Assembly (NCBI GenBank): GCA_046233135.1
Contig: JBJXHN010000006.1
Span: forward strand, 62,001-126,000
Direction: 5' to 3'
Source of the DNA: JBJXHN01 sp046233135
GTDB lineage: Bacteria; Pseudomonadota; Alphaproteobacteria; Rhodospirillales; Rhodospirillaceae
DNA length: 64,000 nucleotides
Both the position numbers and the translations under genes were made by a program. Under the pieces are notes generated by a model. The model worked only from the letters and a program-made list of their open reading frames with translations, searched no databases and was not told the origin of the DNA. Below are positions 1 to 8,847 of the stretch, piece by piece (the first letter of the stretch is position 1; each line of letters begins with the position of its first letter).

Positions 1-1143
1 GCCGACGCTCTTCATGGAGCTGGTCAGCAGGGGCTCGGTGTCGGGGAACTTTTCGAAGGTGAAGCGCGGGAGCTTGGTCACCACGTAGTCGATGGTCGGC
101 TCGAAAGCCGCGGGGGTCACGCCGGTGATGTCGTTGGTCAGCTCGTCCAGGGTATAGCCCACGGCCAGCTTGGCGGCGACCTTGGCGATGGGGAAGCCGG
201 TGGCCTTGGAAGCCAACGCCGAGGAGCGCGAGACGCGCGGGTTCATTTCGATGACCACCAAGCGGCCATCCTGGGGGTTCACGGCGAACTGCACGTTGGA
301 CCCGCCGGTCTCCACGCCGATTTCCCGCAGGCAGGCGATGGAGGCATCGCGCATCACCTGATATTCCTTGTCGGTCAGGGTCAGCGCCGGGGCTACGGTC
401 ACCGAATCGCCGGTGTGCACGCCCATGGGGTCGATGTTTTCGATGGAGCAGACGATAATGCAGTTGTCCGCGCGGTCGCGGACCACCTCCATCTCGTATT
501 CCTTCCAGCCGAGCACGCTTTCCTCGACCAGCACCTGGCTGACCGGCGAGGCGGCCAGACCCGAGGCGATGATGCGGTCGTATTCCTCGCGGTTATAGGC
601 GATGCCGCCGCCCTGGCCGCCCAGGGTGAAGCTGGGGCGGATGATCACCGGCAGGCCGATTTCTTCCAGGGCATCCTTGCCCTCGGCAATGGTGTGCACC
701 AAGGCGCTGCGAGGGCATTTCAGACCGATCTTCTGCATGGCCTCGCGGAACAGCAGGCGGTCTTCGGCCTTGGCGATCACCTCCTTGCGGGCAGCGATCA
801 TCTCCACCCCGTACTGGTCCAGCACGCCCATGTCGGCCAGCTTCATGGCGGTGTTCAGGCCGGTCTGACCGCCCATGGTGGGCAGCAGCGCATCGGGCCG
901 TTCCCGGGCGATGATGGCGGCCACCATCTCGGGCGTGATCGGCTCGATATAGGTGGCGTCGGCTGTCTCCGGGTCGGTCATGATGGTGGCCGGATTGGAG
1001 TTGACCAGGATCACCCGATAGCCTTCCGCGCGCAGGGCCTTACAGGCCTGGGCGCCCGAATAGTCGAATTCACAGGCCTGGCCGATGACGATCGGTCCGG
1101 CGCCAATGACCAGAATGCTTTCGATATCGGTGCGTTTGGGCAT
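1..1143 (-). CDS. carB: Carbamoyl-phosphate synthase large subunit, N-terminal part (partial)
   Basis: This subunit makes carbamoyl phosphate from bicarbonate, ATP and ammonia for arginine and pyrimidine synthesis. The reverse strand reads from the ATG at 1143 as MPKRTDIESILVIGAGPIVI, the family's typical start. It continues through the pre-ATP-grasp motif (GQACEFDYSG, then NSNPATIMTDPE) and TMGGQTGLN into the first ATP-grasp domain. About 381 of the roughly 1,070-1,080 residues expected are present; the gene runs off the left edge of the window. carA lies 188 bases upstream on the same strand, so the two subunits are probably co-expressed. Identity is very secure; only the C-terminal part cannot be assessed. 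Confidence 0.97.
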   Translation of the reverse strand, partial: MPKRTDIESILVIGAGPIVIGQACEFDYSGAQACKALRAEGYRVILVNSNPATIMTDPETADATYIEPITPEMVAAIIARERPDALLPTMGGQTGLNTAMKLADMGVLDQYGVEMIAARKEVIAKAEDRLLFREAMQKIGLKCPRSALVHTIAEGKDALEEIGLPVIIRPSFTLGGQGGGIAYNREEYDRIIASGLAASPVSQVLVEESVLGWKEYEMEVVRDRADNCIIVCSIENIDPMGVHTGDSVTVAPALTLTDKEYQVMRDASIACLREIGVETGGSNVQFAVNPQDGRLVVIEMNPRVSRSSALASKATGFPIAKVAAKLAVGYTLDELTNDITGVTPAAFEPTIDYVVTKLPRFTFEKFPDTEPLLTSSMKSVG

Positions 1144-1331
1144 GGGTGGTCCTTAGATGCTCTGCGCCCCGCCCGCTGCATGGGGGTCGGGACCCGTGAG
1201 TACCGGCGTCCGGGCCGGCGATGACGGCGAAACCGGAAGAACGGACGCGTGGAGAAGGAAGCCCCGGACGAACGGCCCGCCGGGGCAGGGCGGTCAAAAG
1301 GTCGCGATCCCGACCCGTCAAGCCCGCCCCG

Positions 1332-2510
1332 TCAGGCGGCAGAGGCCTTGCGGGTCGCCATCAGATCGGCAAAACGCTTGAACAGGTACTGGCTGTCCTG
1401 AGGGCCGGGCGAGGCCTCGGGATGGTACTGCACGGAAAATACCGGCTTGCCGTCCACCGCCAGCCCTTCCAGAACCCCGTCGAACAGGCTGGTGTGGGTT
1501 TCGGTGACACCGGCCGGCAGAGATGCCCGGTCCACGGCGAACCCGTGGTTCATCGAGGTGATCTCCACCTTGCCGGTGGTGTGGTCCTTCACCGGATGGT
1601 TCGCCCCGCGATGGCCGATATCCATTTTATAGGTCTTGGCCCCCAGCGCGAGAGCCAGCATCTGATGACCCAGGCAAATGCCGAAGATGGGCTTGCCGGT
1701 GTCCAGCAGGGACTTGATCACCGGCACGGCATATTCACCGGTGGCCGCCGGGTCACCCGGGCCGTTGGACAGGAAGATGCCGTCCGGTTCGTGCCGCATC
1801 ACGTCTTCCACCGTGGCCGAGGCCGGCACCACCGTTACCCGGCAGCCCTGCGAGGCCAGGGAGCGCAGGATGTTGCGCTTGGCGCCGTAGTCGATGGCGA
1901 CCACATGGTATTCCGGGGAGTCCACCGTGCCGAACCCGTTTTCGGGTGCCCAGCGGGTCTGGTCCCAGGTGTAGGTCTGGGGGCAGGTCACGTCCTTGGC
2001 CAGATCCATCCCTTTCAGTCCCGGCCAGGCCGTGGCTTCGGCCAGCAGGGCATCCAGATCGAAGACTCCGTCCGGGGCATGGGCGATCACCCCGTTGGGG
2101 GCACCGCCGTCGCGGATCCGCCGGGTCAGGCGCCGGGTGTCGACCCCGGCGATGCCCACCAGGCCGTGGCTTTTCAGCCAGCCATCCAGATGCTGCTGAG
2201 AGCGCCAGTTGGCCGGTTCGGTAATGTCGGCGCGCAGGATCAGGCCCCGCGCGGCATTGGCCGTGCTTTCCACGTCGCCGTCCGTGGTGCCGACGTTGCC
2301 GATATGGGGGAAGGTGAAAGTGACCAGCTGCCCGGCATAGGACGGGTCGGTCAGCACTTCCTGGTAGCCGGTCATGGAGGTGTTGAAGCAGACCTCCCCG
2401 ACCGCAGAGCCGACGGCGCCGACGCCTCGGCCCCAAATCACCGATCCGTCAGCGAGCACCAGGACGGCGGTGGCTCCGGGCGGGCGGGGGTGGGAGAGCG
2501 AGGCGGCCAT
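1332..2510 (-). CDS. carA: Carbamoyl-phosphate synthase small (glutaminase) subunit
   Basis: This subunit hydrolyses glutamine and passes ammonia to CarB. The protein is 392 residues, the usual length. The N-terminal small-subunit domain has the typical FNTSMTGYQEVLTDPSYAGQ stretch. The C-terminal class-I glutamine amidotransferase domain has FLSNGPGDP, the nucleophile elbow GICLGHQ (catalytic Cys) and the distal QYHPE (catalytic His and Glu), so the triad looks complete. The chosen start is the ATG at 2510, giving MAASLSHPRPP before the conserved region begins. carB follows downstream on the same strand. Confidence 0.97.
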   Translation of the reverse strand: MAASLSHPRPPGATAVLVLADGSVIWGRGVGAVGSAVGEVCFNTSMTGYQEVLTDPSYAGQLVTFTFPHIGNVGTTDGDVESTANAARGLILRADITEPANWRSQQHLDGWLKSHGLVGIAGVDTRRLTRRIRDGGAPNGVIAHAPDGVFDLDALLAEATAWPGLKGMDLAKDVTCPQTYTWDQTRWAPENGFGTVDSPEYHVVAIDYGAKRNILRSLASQGCRVTVVPASATVEDVMRHEPDGIFLSNGPGDPAATGEYAVPVIKSLLDTGKPIFGICLGHQMLALALGAKTYKMDIGHRGANHPVKDHTTGKVEITSMNHGFAVDRASLPAGVTETHTSLFDGVLEGLAVDGKPVFSVQYHPEASPGPQDSQYLFKRFADLMATRKASAA

Positions 2511-2868
2511 GATCGTGGAGTCCCCAGTATCTTAATAAGAAGAACAACGGCATCTTGTCGGGCAGGCAGGCAGACACGCCCCTGGCCCGACTCGGCGCAC
2601 TGTCAGTGGCCGGTGGTCGGCAGAGGTGGTCTGTCTCGGATCCTCGTGGGATCGGCGCCGGGCCGGATCTCAGCCGAAAGGATGGCGTCCGGCCCGTGCA
2701 CCCGAACCGCCGTTTGATTAAGGGAACGGATTCCATAAGTCAAGGACCGCCCCTTTTTTAAAATAACCCTGATTTCAAGGCTCTATGGAAGCGCCATTTC
2801 TTTGCTTCCAGGCGCGGTTTGGTCTAAGTTGCGCCCTTTCTTCAGGAACCAGGAGGGAGTCGGCAGCC
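2511..2868. promoter_or_regulatory. Divergent carA / yqeY intergenic region
   Basis: This is 358 bases between divergent genes. For carA (minus strand) a -35-like TTGACT lies at 2738-2743 (complement) with, 17 bases on, TAATCA at 2715-2720; that would leave a 5' leader of about 200 nt, but the -10 match is poor. For yqeY (plus strand) TTGCTT followed after 17 bases by TAAGTT near 2812-2840 is a weak candidate. A strong Shine-Dalgarno AGGAGG is present at 2851-2856. No coding sequence is supported here. Confidence 0.35.
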
Positions 2869-3327
2869 ATGCCGCTGCGGGACGAATTGAACGACGCGCT
2901 GAAGCAGGCGATGCGCGACCGTGACACCACCGCTGTCTCGACCGTGCGCTTGATCCTTGCGGCCCTAAAGGACCGTGACATCTGCGCGCGCGGCAAGGGG
3001 CAGGAGGCGATCTCGGACGACGAGATCCTTGGCATGCTGCAGTCCATGGTGAAGCAGCGGCGCGACAGCATCGCCCTGTATGAACAGGGCGGGCGCCTGG
3101 AACTGGCCGAACAGGAGCAGGCGGAAATCGGCATCATCGAGCGGTTCCTGCCGCGCCAGATGTCCGAAGAGGAAATGAAGGGCGCGGTGGATGCCACCAT
3201 CGGCGCCATCGAGGCCCAGGGCATCAAGGACATGGGCCGGCTGATGGCGGCGCTGAAGGAGCGCTACGCCGGGCAGATGGACTTCTCCAAGGCCAGCGCC
3301 ATCGCCAAGCAGCAGCTGAACGCCTGA
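2869..3327 (+). CDS. GatB/YqeY-domain protein
   Basis: A 152-residue protein of the YqeY family, which resembles the C-terminal tail domain of GatB in the tRNA-dependent amidotransferase; its own role is poorly defined. Family features seen are the start MPLRDELNDALKQAMRDRD, the stretch STVRLILAALKDRDI, the motif ERFLPRQMSEEEM and a C-terminal helical part ending in FSKASAIAKQQLNA. The start at 2869 is chosen because AGGAGG sits 12 bases upstream; an in-frame upstream extension lacks family similarity. It precedes dnaG and rpoD, the place rpsU holds in the E. coli macromolecular-synthesis operon. Confidence 0.92.
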   Translation: MPLRDELNDALKQAMRDRDTTAVSTVRLILAALKDRDICARGKGQEAISDDEILGMLQSMVKQRRDSIALYEQGGRLELAEQEQAEIGIIERFLPRQMSEEEMKGAVDATIGAIEAQGIKDMGRLMAALKERYAGQMDFSKASAIAKQQLNA

Positions 3328-3345
3328 CGCCCCATATAAGGGGTC

Positions 3346-3381
3346 GGCGCTTGCGGAGTCCCCGGGGACTCCGCAAGCGCC
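3346..3381 (+). terminator. Perfect 18-bp palindrome between yqeY and dnaG
   Basis: GGCGCTTGCGGAGTCCCC at 3346-3363 is followed immediately by its exact reverse complement at 3364-3381. The very GC-rich stem is followed by ATTTCGC, so there is no real U-tract. It could act as an attenuator, a partial terminator, or an RNA-processing or stability hairpin separating yqeY from dnaG. Confidence 0.55.
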
Positions 3382-3465
3382 ATTTCGCGCGGTTTCGGGG
3401 GCGTGGTGCGTGGTGCCTGCTTCCCACCGATTCCCTGTCCTCCAGCTTTCGGCCGGATTCCGCTC

Positions 3466-5382
3466 ATGGCTCTGCCATCCGCCTTTCTTGACGAACTGCG
3501 GGCCAGGCTGACCCTGTCGTCGGTGATTGCCCGGCGCGTGAAGCTGGTCCGCAAGGGGCGGGAACACCACGGGCTCTGTCCCTTCCATAACGAGAAGACT
3601 CCCTCCTTCACGGTCAATGACGAGAAGGGGTTCTTCTACTGCTTCGGCTGCGGCGCCCATGGCGACGTGGTGACCTTCGAGATGCGCGCCGGCAACCTGC
3701 CGTTCCGCGAGGCGGTGGAGCGCCTGGCCGGCGAGGCGGGCCTGGAGGTGCCCCAGGAAACCCGGGAGGAGCGGGAGCAGTCCAAGCGCAAGGCCTCCTT
3801 GCGCGAGGTCATGGAGATGGCGGCAGCCTATTACGAGCGCATGCTGCGCCTGCCCGAGGGGCGGGAGGCCATGGAGTACCTGACCCGGCGCGGGCTGGGG
3901 CCGGACATCATTCAACGCTTCCGTCTGGGCTTTTCTCCGTCGGGCGGCGGAGGGCTGCGGGCCGCCCTGCACCGCGAGGGGGTGGAGGACGGCGATCTGA
4001 TCGATCTGGGCCTGGCTGCCCGGCCCAACGACGGGCGCGCGCCCTATGACTATTTCCGGGGGCGGGTGATGTTTCCCATCGCCGACACCTCCGGTCGGGT
4101 GGTGGCTTTCGGGGCGCGGATCCTTGGCGACGGGCAGCCCAAATACCTGAACAGCCCGGAAACGCCGCTGTTTCACAAGGGACGGTCCCTCTACAACCTG
4201 GGTCTGGCGCGCGACGCGGCGCGGGTGGAAGGCACCATCGTGGTCGTTGAAGGCTACATGGATGTGATCGCCCTGGCCCGGGCCGGGCTGAACCATGGGG
4301 TGGCTCCCCTTGGCACGGCCCTGACGGAAACGCAGATCGAGGCCCTGTGGCGCACCGGGGTGGACGAGCCGGTCCTGTGCTTCGACGGCGATGCCGCCGG
4401 CCAGCGTGCCGCCGGACGGGCGCTGGAACGGGCCTTGCCGCTGCTGGCCCCGGGGCGGTCCCTGCGATTCGCGACATTGCCGGCCGGCCGGGATCCGGAC
4501 GATCTGGTCCGGGAAGGGGGGGCGGCCGCGATGCGGGAGGTTCTGGGCCAGGCCCGTAGCCTGTCGGAGACCGCCTGGCGGCAGCTGATCACGGATCGTC
4601 CCCTCGATACCCCCGAGCAGCGGGCGGGACTGGAAAAGGCCATCGACGAGATGGTGGCGCAGATCGCTGACCGATCCGTTCAGACCCACTACAAGCAGGC
4701 CCTGCGGGACCGTTTCTGGGAAACCATCCGGGGCAGCCGGAACCGGGGCGGTGGGGGATATGGTAGCCAGCGCACGGGCGGGCAGTACGCCGGTGGATGG
4801 TCGGGCGGGGGGCGTAGTGGCAGCCAGGGTGGCGGGCGTTTCGCTGACCGCGGACGGAAGGGTCCCCCTCTGCCGCCCCCGAAGCCATTGCCGGCGCTGG
4901 GCAAGGCCGATGTGGTGCGGGAACGGTTGCTGCTGGCTGCGGTCATCAACCATCCGGAGATCTTCGATCATGTGGGCGAGCGCCTGGGCAGCCTGTCCCT
5001 GAGCGATCCGACCCTTGACACCTTGAGACAGGCTGTCGTAGAGGTCCTCGGGGGAGAAAAAAGCCTTGACAGTGAGGCGTTGCAGCGCCAGTTGATCGGC
5101 ACAGGGCACGCCGTGGCCGTGGCCTCGGTTGTTGGGCGCAACCTGTTGATCCATGGCAAATTTGCGCGATCGGAGACGCCACCGGGCTTGGTGAAAGCCG
5201 GGTGGGACCATACATATGACCTCCATCAGCGCACGGAGCTGCATGCGGACATCGAACAGGCCAAGGAACGATATGCGGAGCAGTGGACTCAGGAAGCCCA
5301 TGAAACCCACGTAGCGCTTAAGCGACAGGATCGGATATTCAGCGAAGGGCTGCCCGACGGCCCGTCAGAAGAAGCCTCCTGA
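3466..5382 (+). CDS. dnaG: DNA primase
   Basis: This enzyme synthesises RNA primers at the replication fork and interacts with the DnaB helicase. The protein is 638 residues. It has the N-terminal CHC2 zinc-binding domain (CPFHNEKTPSF, then FYCFGCGAHGD, about residues 40-65). The primase core contains RGRVMFPI and PKYLNSPETPLFHKG. The TOPRIM domain (VVVEGYMDVIALARAGL, about residues 258-274, then CFDGDAAG) carries the metal-binding acidic residues. A C-terminal region of the kind that binds helicase follows. Between core and tail is an unusual Gly/Arg/Ser-rich linker (about residues 425-470). The start at 3466 (MALPSAFLDELRARL) fits the family; upstream codons do not. Confidence 0.97.
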   Translation: MALPSAFLDELRARLTLSSVIARRVKLVRKGREHHGLCPFHNEKTPSFTVNDEKGFFYCFGCGAHGDVVTFEMRAGNLPFREAVERLAGEAGLEVPQETREEREQSKRKASLREVMEMAAAYYERMLRLPEGREAMEYLTRRGLGPDIIQRFRLGFSPSGGGGLRAALHREGVEDGDLIDLGLAARPNDGRAPYDYFRGRVMFPIADTSGRVVAFGARILGDGQPKYLNSPETPLFHKGRSLYNLGLARDAARVEGTIVVVEGYMDVIALARAGLNHGVAPLGTALTETQIEALWRTGVDEPVLCFDGDAAGQRAAGRALERALPLLAPGRSLRFATLPAGRDPDDLVREGGAAAMREVLGQARSLSETAWRQLITDRPLDTPEQRAGLEKAIDEMVAQIADRSVQTHYKQALRDRFWETIRGSRNRGGGGYGSQRTGGQYAGGWSGGGRSGSQGGGRFADRGRKGPPLPPPKPLPALGKADVVRERLLLAAVINHPEIFDHVGERLGSLSLSDPTLDTLRQAVVEVLGGEKSLDSEALQRQLIGTGHAVAVASVVGRNLLIHGKFARSETPPGLVKAGWDHTYDLHQRTELHADIEQAKERYAEQWTQEAHETHVALKRQDRIFSEGLPDGPSEEAS

Positions 5383-5826
5383 CCCGCTGGAGGGGGAGGG
5401 AGGCGGCTTGGACGACGAACGTGGGGATGCTCCCGGCCGAAGGGTCGCAGGAGTGATATGAGTGCGGCACGGTAGATGGAGCTGCCCTCGGGAGAGTCTC
5501 GGCGGGCTGTGACCCGGGAACCTCTGTCGAGTGGTGTGGCGGTGAACGAAGGAACGGCGTTTGGAATAGTCGCGCAGACCGGTGGGTGGATCGGGGTAAT
5601 GGGGCGTCGGGCGGGCCGGAAAATCGGTCCCGATGGCGGAGGATCCTCCACCCGGCCATAACTCCCGTGATGAATTGATCATTGATTCCCGGGGCCGCGA
5701 TGGGCCACCTATGGAAGATATGGTCAGTCTACCGACGGGTGGTATAGCTGGAGACCATCGGACACTGGCAAATGGGCGACGATTCCGGGCGTAAAGCCGG
5801 ACAATAAGGGCAAGGACCGAGAACGG
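5383..5826 (+). other. dnaG-rpoD intergenic region, no gene seen
   Basis: This is 444 bases between dnaG and rpoD. Short open frames here show no recognisable protein and no good ribosome-binding site. The 5670-5820 part is locally less GC-rich (for example TGATGAATTGATCATTGATT near 5669-5688) and is the likely place for an rpoD promoter, but I cannot assign -35/-10 boxes. AAGGA about 12 bases before the rpoD ATG at 5827 is the probable ribosome-binding site. Confidence 0.4.
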
Positions 5827-7923
5827 ATGGCGACAAAGGCGACCAATACGGCGGAAAACCAGGAGAGCTCCGAGGATGGAGGCGATGGCCCCCTGCTCGA
5901 CTCGCTGAACGCCGCCGTCAAGAAGCTGGTCTCCCGCGGGAAGGAACGCGGGTACGTCACCTATGACGAGCTGAACGGTGCCTTGCCGCCCGATGACGTG
6001 TCCTCGGAACAGATCGAGGACACCATGGCGATGCTGTCCGATCTGGGCATCAACCTCGTCGAGGACGAGGAAGAAGGCGAGGCCGGGACCGAGGTTGCCA
6101 CGACGGGCGACGAAGGCGGCCGCGAGGTGACCGTTACCGGCAATGTCAGCGAAGAGGACATCGGTCGCACCGACGACCCCGTGCGCATGTATCTGCGCGA
6201 GATGGGTTCGGTGGAGCTGCTGTCCCGCGAGGGTGAAATTGCCATCGCCAAGCGAATCGAAGCTGGCCGGGAGATGATGATCGGCGGGATCTGTGAAAGC
6301 CCGCTGACCATCCGCGCCCTGCTGCAGTGGCATGATGCCCTGCTGGAAGGCCGCATGCTGCTGCGCGACATCATCGATCTGGATGCCACCTACGATACGG
6401 CGGGCAACGGCCTGACCGAAGAGGAGATGGAAGCCCAGAACGAGGCCGCCGAGGAAGCCGAAGCCGAACGCGAAAAGGCCGAAGCCGTTGCCGCCAAGGC
6501 GCCGGCCAAGAAGGAGTCGTCCAAAGACGAGGAGGACGACGGCGAAGAGGAGAAGGGCGGCGAGAAGGCCGAGGGCTCCGGTGAGGGCGGGGAGGGCGAA
6601 CAGCCCGAACTGGAAGAAGGCGAACCGGCCGTGGCCGACGAGGAGGGCGAAAGCAGCATCTCCCTCGCCGCCATGGAACAGGAGCTGATGCCCACGGTCG
6701 TCGAGACTTTCGAGCGCATCGCGGCCACCTACAGCAAGCTGAAGAAGGTTCAGGACGGGCGCATCGCCTCGCTGCAGAAGGGCGAAGATCCGGCGGCGAC
6801 CACCGAGCGCAAATACGAGAAGCTCAAGGCCGAACTGATCACCATGATGGAAGACGTGCACCTGAACGGCGCGCGAATCGAACAATTGGTGGAACAGCTC
6901 AATGGCTTGAACAAGCAGCTGATCTCCAACGAGGGCAAACTGCTGCGCCTGGCCGAACGGGCGAAGATCCGCCGGCAGGACTTCCTGGACAACTACTACA
7001 GCCGCGAGCTGGATCCCACCTGGCTGGACGACGTTTCCCAGCTGCCGGGCAAGGGCTGGCGGGATTTCACCACGCGCTTTGCCGACGATATCAATGATAT
7101 CCGGGGCGGCATTGCCGAGATCTCCGAACGCTCCCTGCTGCCGATCAGTGAATTCCGCCGCATCGTTTCCACCGTCCAGAAGGGCGAACGGGAGGCCAGC
7201 CGCGCGAAGAAGGAGATGATCGAGGCCAACCTGCGGTTGGTGATCTCCATCGCCAAGAAGTACACCAACCGTGGTCTTCAATTCCTGGACCTGATCCAGG
7301 AAGGCAACATCGGCCTGATGAAGGCGGTGGACAAGTTCGAATACCGGCGCGGCTACAAGTTCTCCACCTACGCCACGTGGTGGATTCGGCAGGCGATCAC
7401 CCGTTCCATCGCCGACCAGGCCCGGACCATTCGTATCCCTGTCCATATGATAGAGACCATCAACAAGTTAGTCCGTACCTCGCGCCAGATGCTGCATGAA
7501 ATCGGCCGCGAGCCGACGCCGGAGGAACTGGCGGAAAAGCTGCAGATGCCGTTGGAAAAGGTGCGCAAGGTCCTGAAGATCGCCAAGGAGCCGATCAGCC
7601 TCGAAACCCCCATCGGGGACGAGGAAGACAGCCACCTGGGCGACTTCATCGAAGACAAGAATGCCGTCCAGCCGTTGGACGCGGCCATCAACTCGAACCT
7701 GCGCGAAACCTGTACGCGGGTCCTGGCCAGCCTGACCCCGCGCGAAGAGCGGGTTCTGCGCATGCGCTTCGGGATCGGCATGAACACCGACCATACCCTG
7801 GAAGAGGTGGGCCAGCAGTTCAGCGTGACCCGCGAGCGTATTCGTCAGATCGAGGCGAAGGCCTTGCGCAAGCTGAAACACCCCTCGCGGTCCCGCAAGC
7901 TGCGCAGCTTCCTGGACAATTGA
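5827..7923 (+). CDS. rpoD: RNA polymerase primary sigma factor (sigma-70/RpoD)
   Basis: This is the housekeeping sigma factor that recruits RNA polymerase to most promoters. The protein is 698 residues. Region 1.1 contains VTYDELNGALPP, region 1.2 DPVRMYLREMGSVELLSREG, regions 2.1-2.4 LRLVISIAKKYTNRGLQFLD through YKFSTYATWWIRQAITR, region 3 PVHMIETINKL, and region 4.2 TLEEVGQQFSVTRERIRQIE near the C-terminus, ending HPSRSRKLRSFLDN. The non-conserved region between 1.2 and 2.1 carries a highly acidic low-complexity insert at about residues 198-277 (Glu/Lys/Gly runs). It is followed by a strong intrinsic terminator. Confidence 0.98.
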   Translation: MATKATNTAENQESSEDGGDGPLLDSLNAAVKKLVSRGKERGYVTYDELNGALPPDDVSSEQIEDTMAMLSDLGINLVEDEEEGEAGTEVATTGDEGGREVTVTGNVSEEDIGRTDDPVRMYLREMGSVELLSREGEIAIAKRIEAGREMMIGGICESPLTIRALLQWHDALLEGRMLLRDIIDLDATYDTAGNGLTEEEMEAQNEAAEEAEAEREKAEAVAAKAPAKKESSKDEEDDGEEEKGGEKAEGSGEGGEGEQPELEEGEPAVADEEGESSISLAAMEQELMPTVVETFERIAATYSKLKKVQDGRIASLQKGEDPAATTERKYEKLKAELITMMEDVHLNGARIEQLVEQLNGLNKQLISNEGKLLRLAERAKIRRQDFLDNYYSRELDPTWLDDVSQLPGKGWRDFTTRFADDINDIRGGIAEISERSLLPISEFRRIVSTVQKGEREASRAKKEMIEANLRLVISIAKKYTNRGLQFLDLIQEGNIGLMKAVDKFEYRRGYKFSTYATWWIRQAITRSIADQARTIRIPVHMIETINKLVRTSRQMLHEIGREPTPEELAEKLQMPLEKVRKVLKIAKEPISLETPIGDEEDSHLGDFIEDKNAVQPLDAAINSNLRETCTRVLASLTPREERVLRMRFGIGMNTDHTLEEVGQQFSVTRERIRQIEAKALRKLKHPSRSRKLRSFLDN

Positions 7924-7949
7924 GGACGGCTTTCGTCCTTTGGCGCTAA

Positions 7950-7994
7950 CCACAAGGCCCCCGGTTCATCGAACCGGGGGCCTTGTGGTCTTTG
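7950..7994 (+). terminator. Intrinsic terminator after rpoD
   Basis: CCACAAGGCCCCCGGTTC at 7950-7967, loop ATC, then the exact complement at 7971-7988, followed by TCTTTG. The 18-bp perfect stem ends the yqeY-dnaG-rpoD locus. It could also work in the reverse direction for the facing Lrp-type gene. Confidence 0.85.
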
Positions 7995-8024
7995 GGACAT
8001 GCGTAAGGGGGGGAGGCGGAGGGA

Positions 8025-8534
8025 TCAGCCTTCGTCGGCGCTATCGCCGGGGGAGGACTCGACGACCGGTACGCCGGGTTGGAGCTTGCCGGTGCGGATG
8101 GCCAGGGCGCTTTTGACATGGGCGACGTTGGGGGCGGGGGTCAGCTTGCTGGTCAGGAAGCGCTGGTAGTCGTCCCAGTCGTGGGCGACCACTTTCAGCA
8201 GGAAGTCGGTCTCGCCGGCCAGCATGTGGCATTCGCGAACCTCGGGCCAGCTGTCGACCAGGGTTTCAAAGGCCCGCAGGTCGCTTTCCGCCTGGCTGTT
8301 CAGCCCCACGTGGGCGAAGACGGTGACGTTGTAGCCCAGCGCCACGGCGTCCACTTCGGCGTGATAGCCCCGGATGAAGCCGGCTTCTTCCAGTGCCCGC
8401 ACCCGGCGGAGACAGGGGGGGGCCGAGATGCCCGCGCGTTTGGCCAGCTCCACGTTGGTCATGCGGCCATCCCGCTGAAGGTCATCGAGAATCCGGCGGT
8501 CGATGCGGTCCAGCTTCACCCGTTGCGAGGCCAT
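8025..8534 (-). CDS. Lrp/AsnC family transcriptional regulator
   Basis: A 169-residue feast/famine regulator. The N-terminal winged helix-turn-helix reads KLDRIDRRILDDLQRDGRMT, NVELAKRAGIS, then CLRRVRALEEAGFIRGY. The C-terminal AsnC_trans_reg (RAM) ligand-binding domain runs from ALGYNVTVFAHVGL to about HVKSALAIRTGKLQPGVPV and contains CHMLAGETDFLLKVVAHDWD. The chosen ATG at 8534 (MASQRVKLDRID) gives the normal family length; a further upstream frame has no similarity. It is divergent from the peroxiredoxin gene across 313 bases, so it may regulate itself and perhaps its neighbour. The amino-acid ligand is unknown. Confidence 0.93.
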   Translation of the reverse strand: MASQRVKLDRIDRRILDDLQRDGRMTNVELAKRAGISAPPCLRRVRALEEAGFIRGYHAEVDAVALGYNVTVFAHVGLNSQAESDLRAFETLVDSWPEVRECHMLAGETDFLLKVVAHDWDDYQRFLTSKLTPAPNVAHVKSALAIRTGKLQPGVPVVESSPGDSADEG

Positions 8535-8847
8535 CGTAGCCCTGTACCCTTTGCTCCTGGGGGCATGAGGCCCCCGGTATCCCCAATCGTGGCCGATCGC
8601 CGACGATATTCTAAACGACGAAAGGAAATTACACATAGTGAGGATGTCGGCGCAACGACAATACCTTTTCGCGCAATCTTCGTAAAAGCCCGACGGGGGA
8701 GCGTCGGAACGGACGGCCCCCTCTTGCGCTGCACGGATCCTTCCCCGACATTAGGGCTCCTTCCGGGGGCATTCTCCCCAGCGCTGCGTCCGTGGCGCGT
8801 CCCCATCTCCCACTCTTTGTTCGTTCGATCACAATGGAGATCCGTTA
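8535..8847. promoter_or_regulatory. Divergent lrp-type / peroxiredoxin intergenic region
   Basis: This 313-base region must hold the promoters of both divergent genes. An AT-richer core lies at about 8605-8690. I cannot assign promoter hexamers with confidence. GGAGA at 8836-8840 is the ribosome-binding site for the peroxiredoxin ATG at 8848. Confidence 0.4.

Noticed and set aside
5476..5661. A 61-codon open frame between dnaG and rpoD
   Set aside because: It has no Shine-Dalgarno sequence and no recognisable protein features; chance open frames of this size are common at this GC content.
5365..7446. Long open frame of 693 codons on the minus strand opposite rpoD
   Set aside because: It is antisense to the clearly conserved RpoD, rich in Gly/Gln/His/Leu as expected from GC-skewed codon shadows, and has no recognisable domain.
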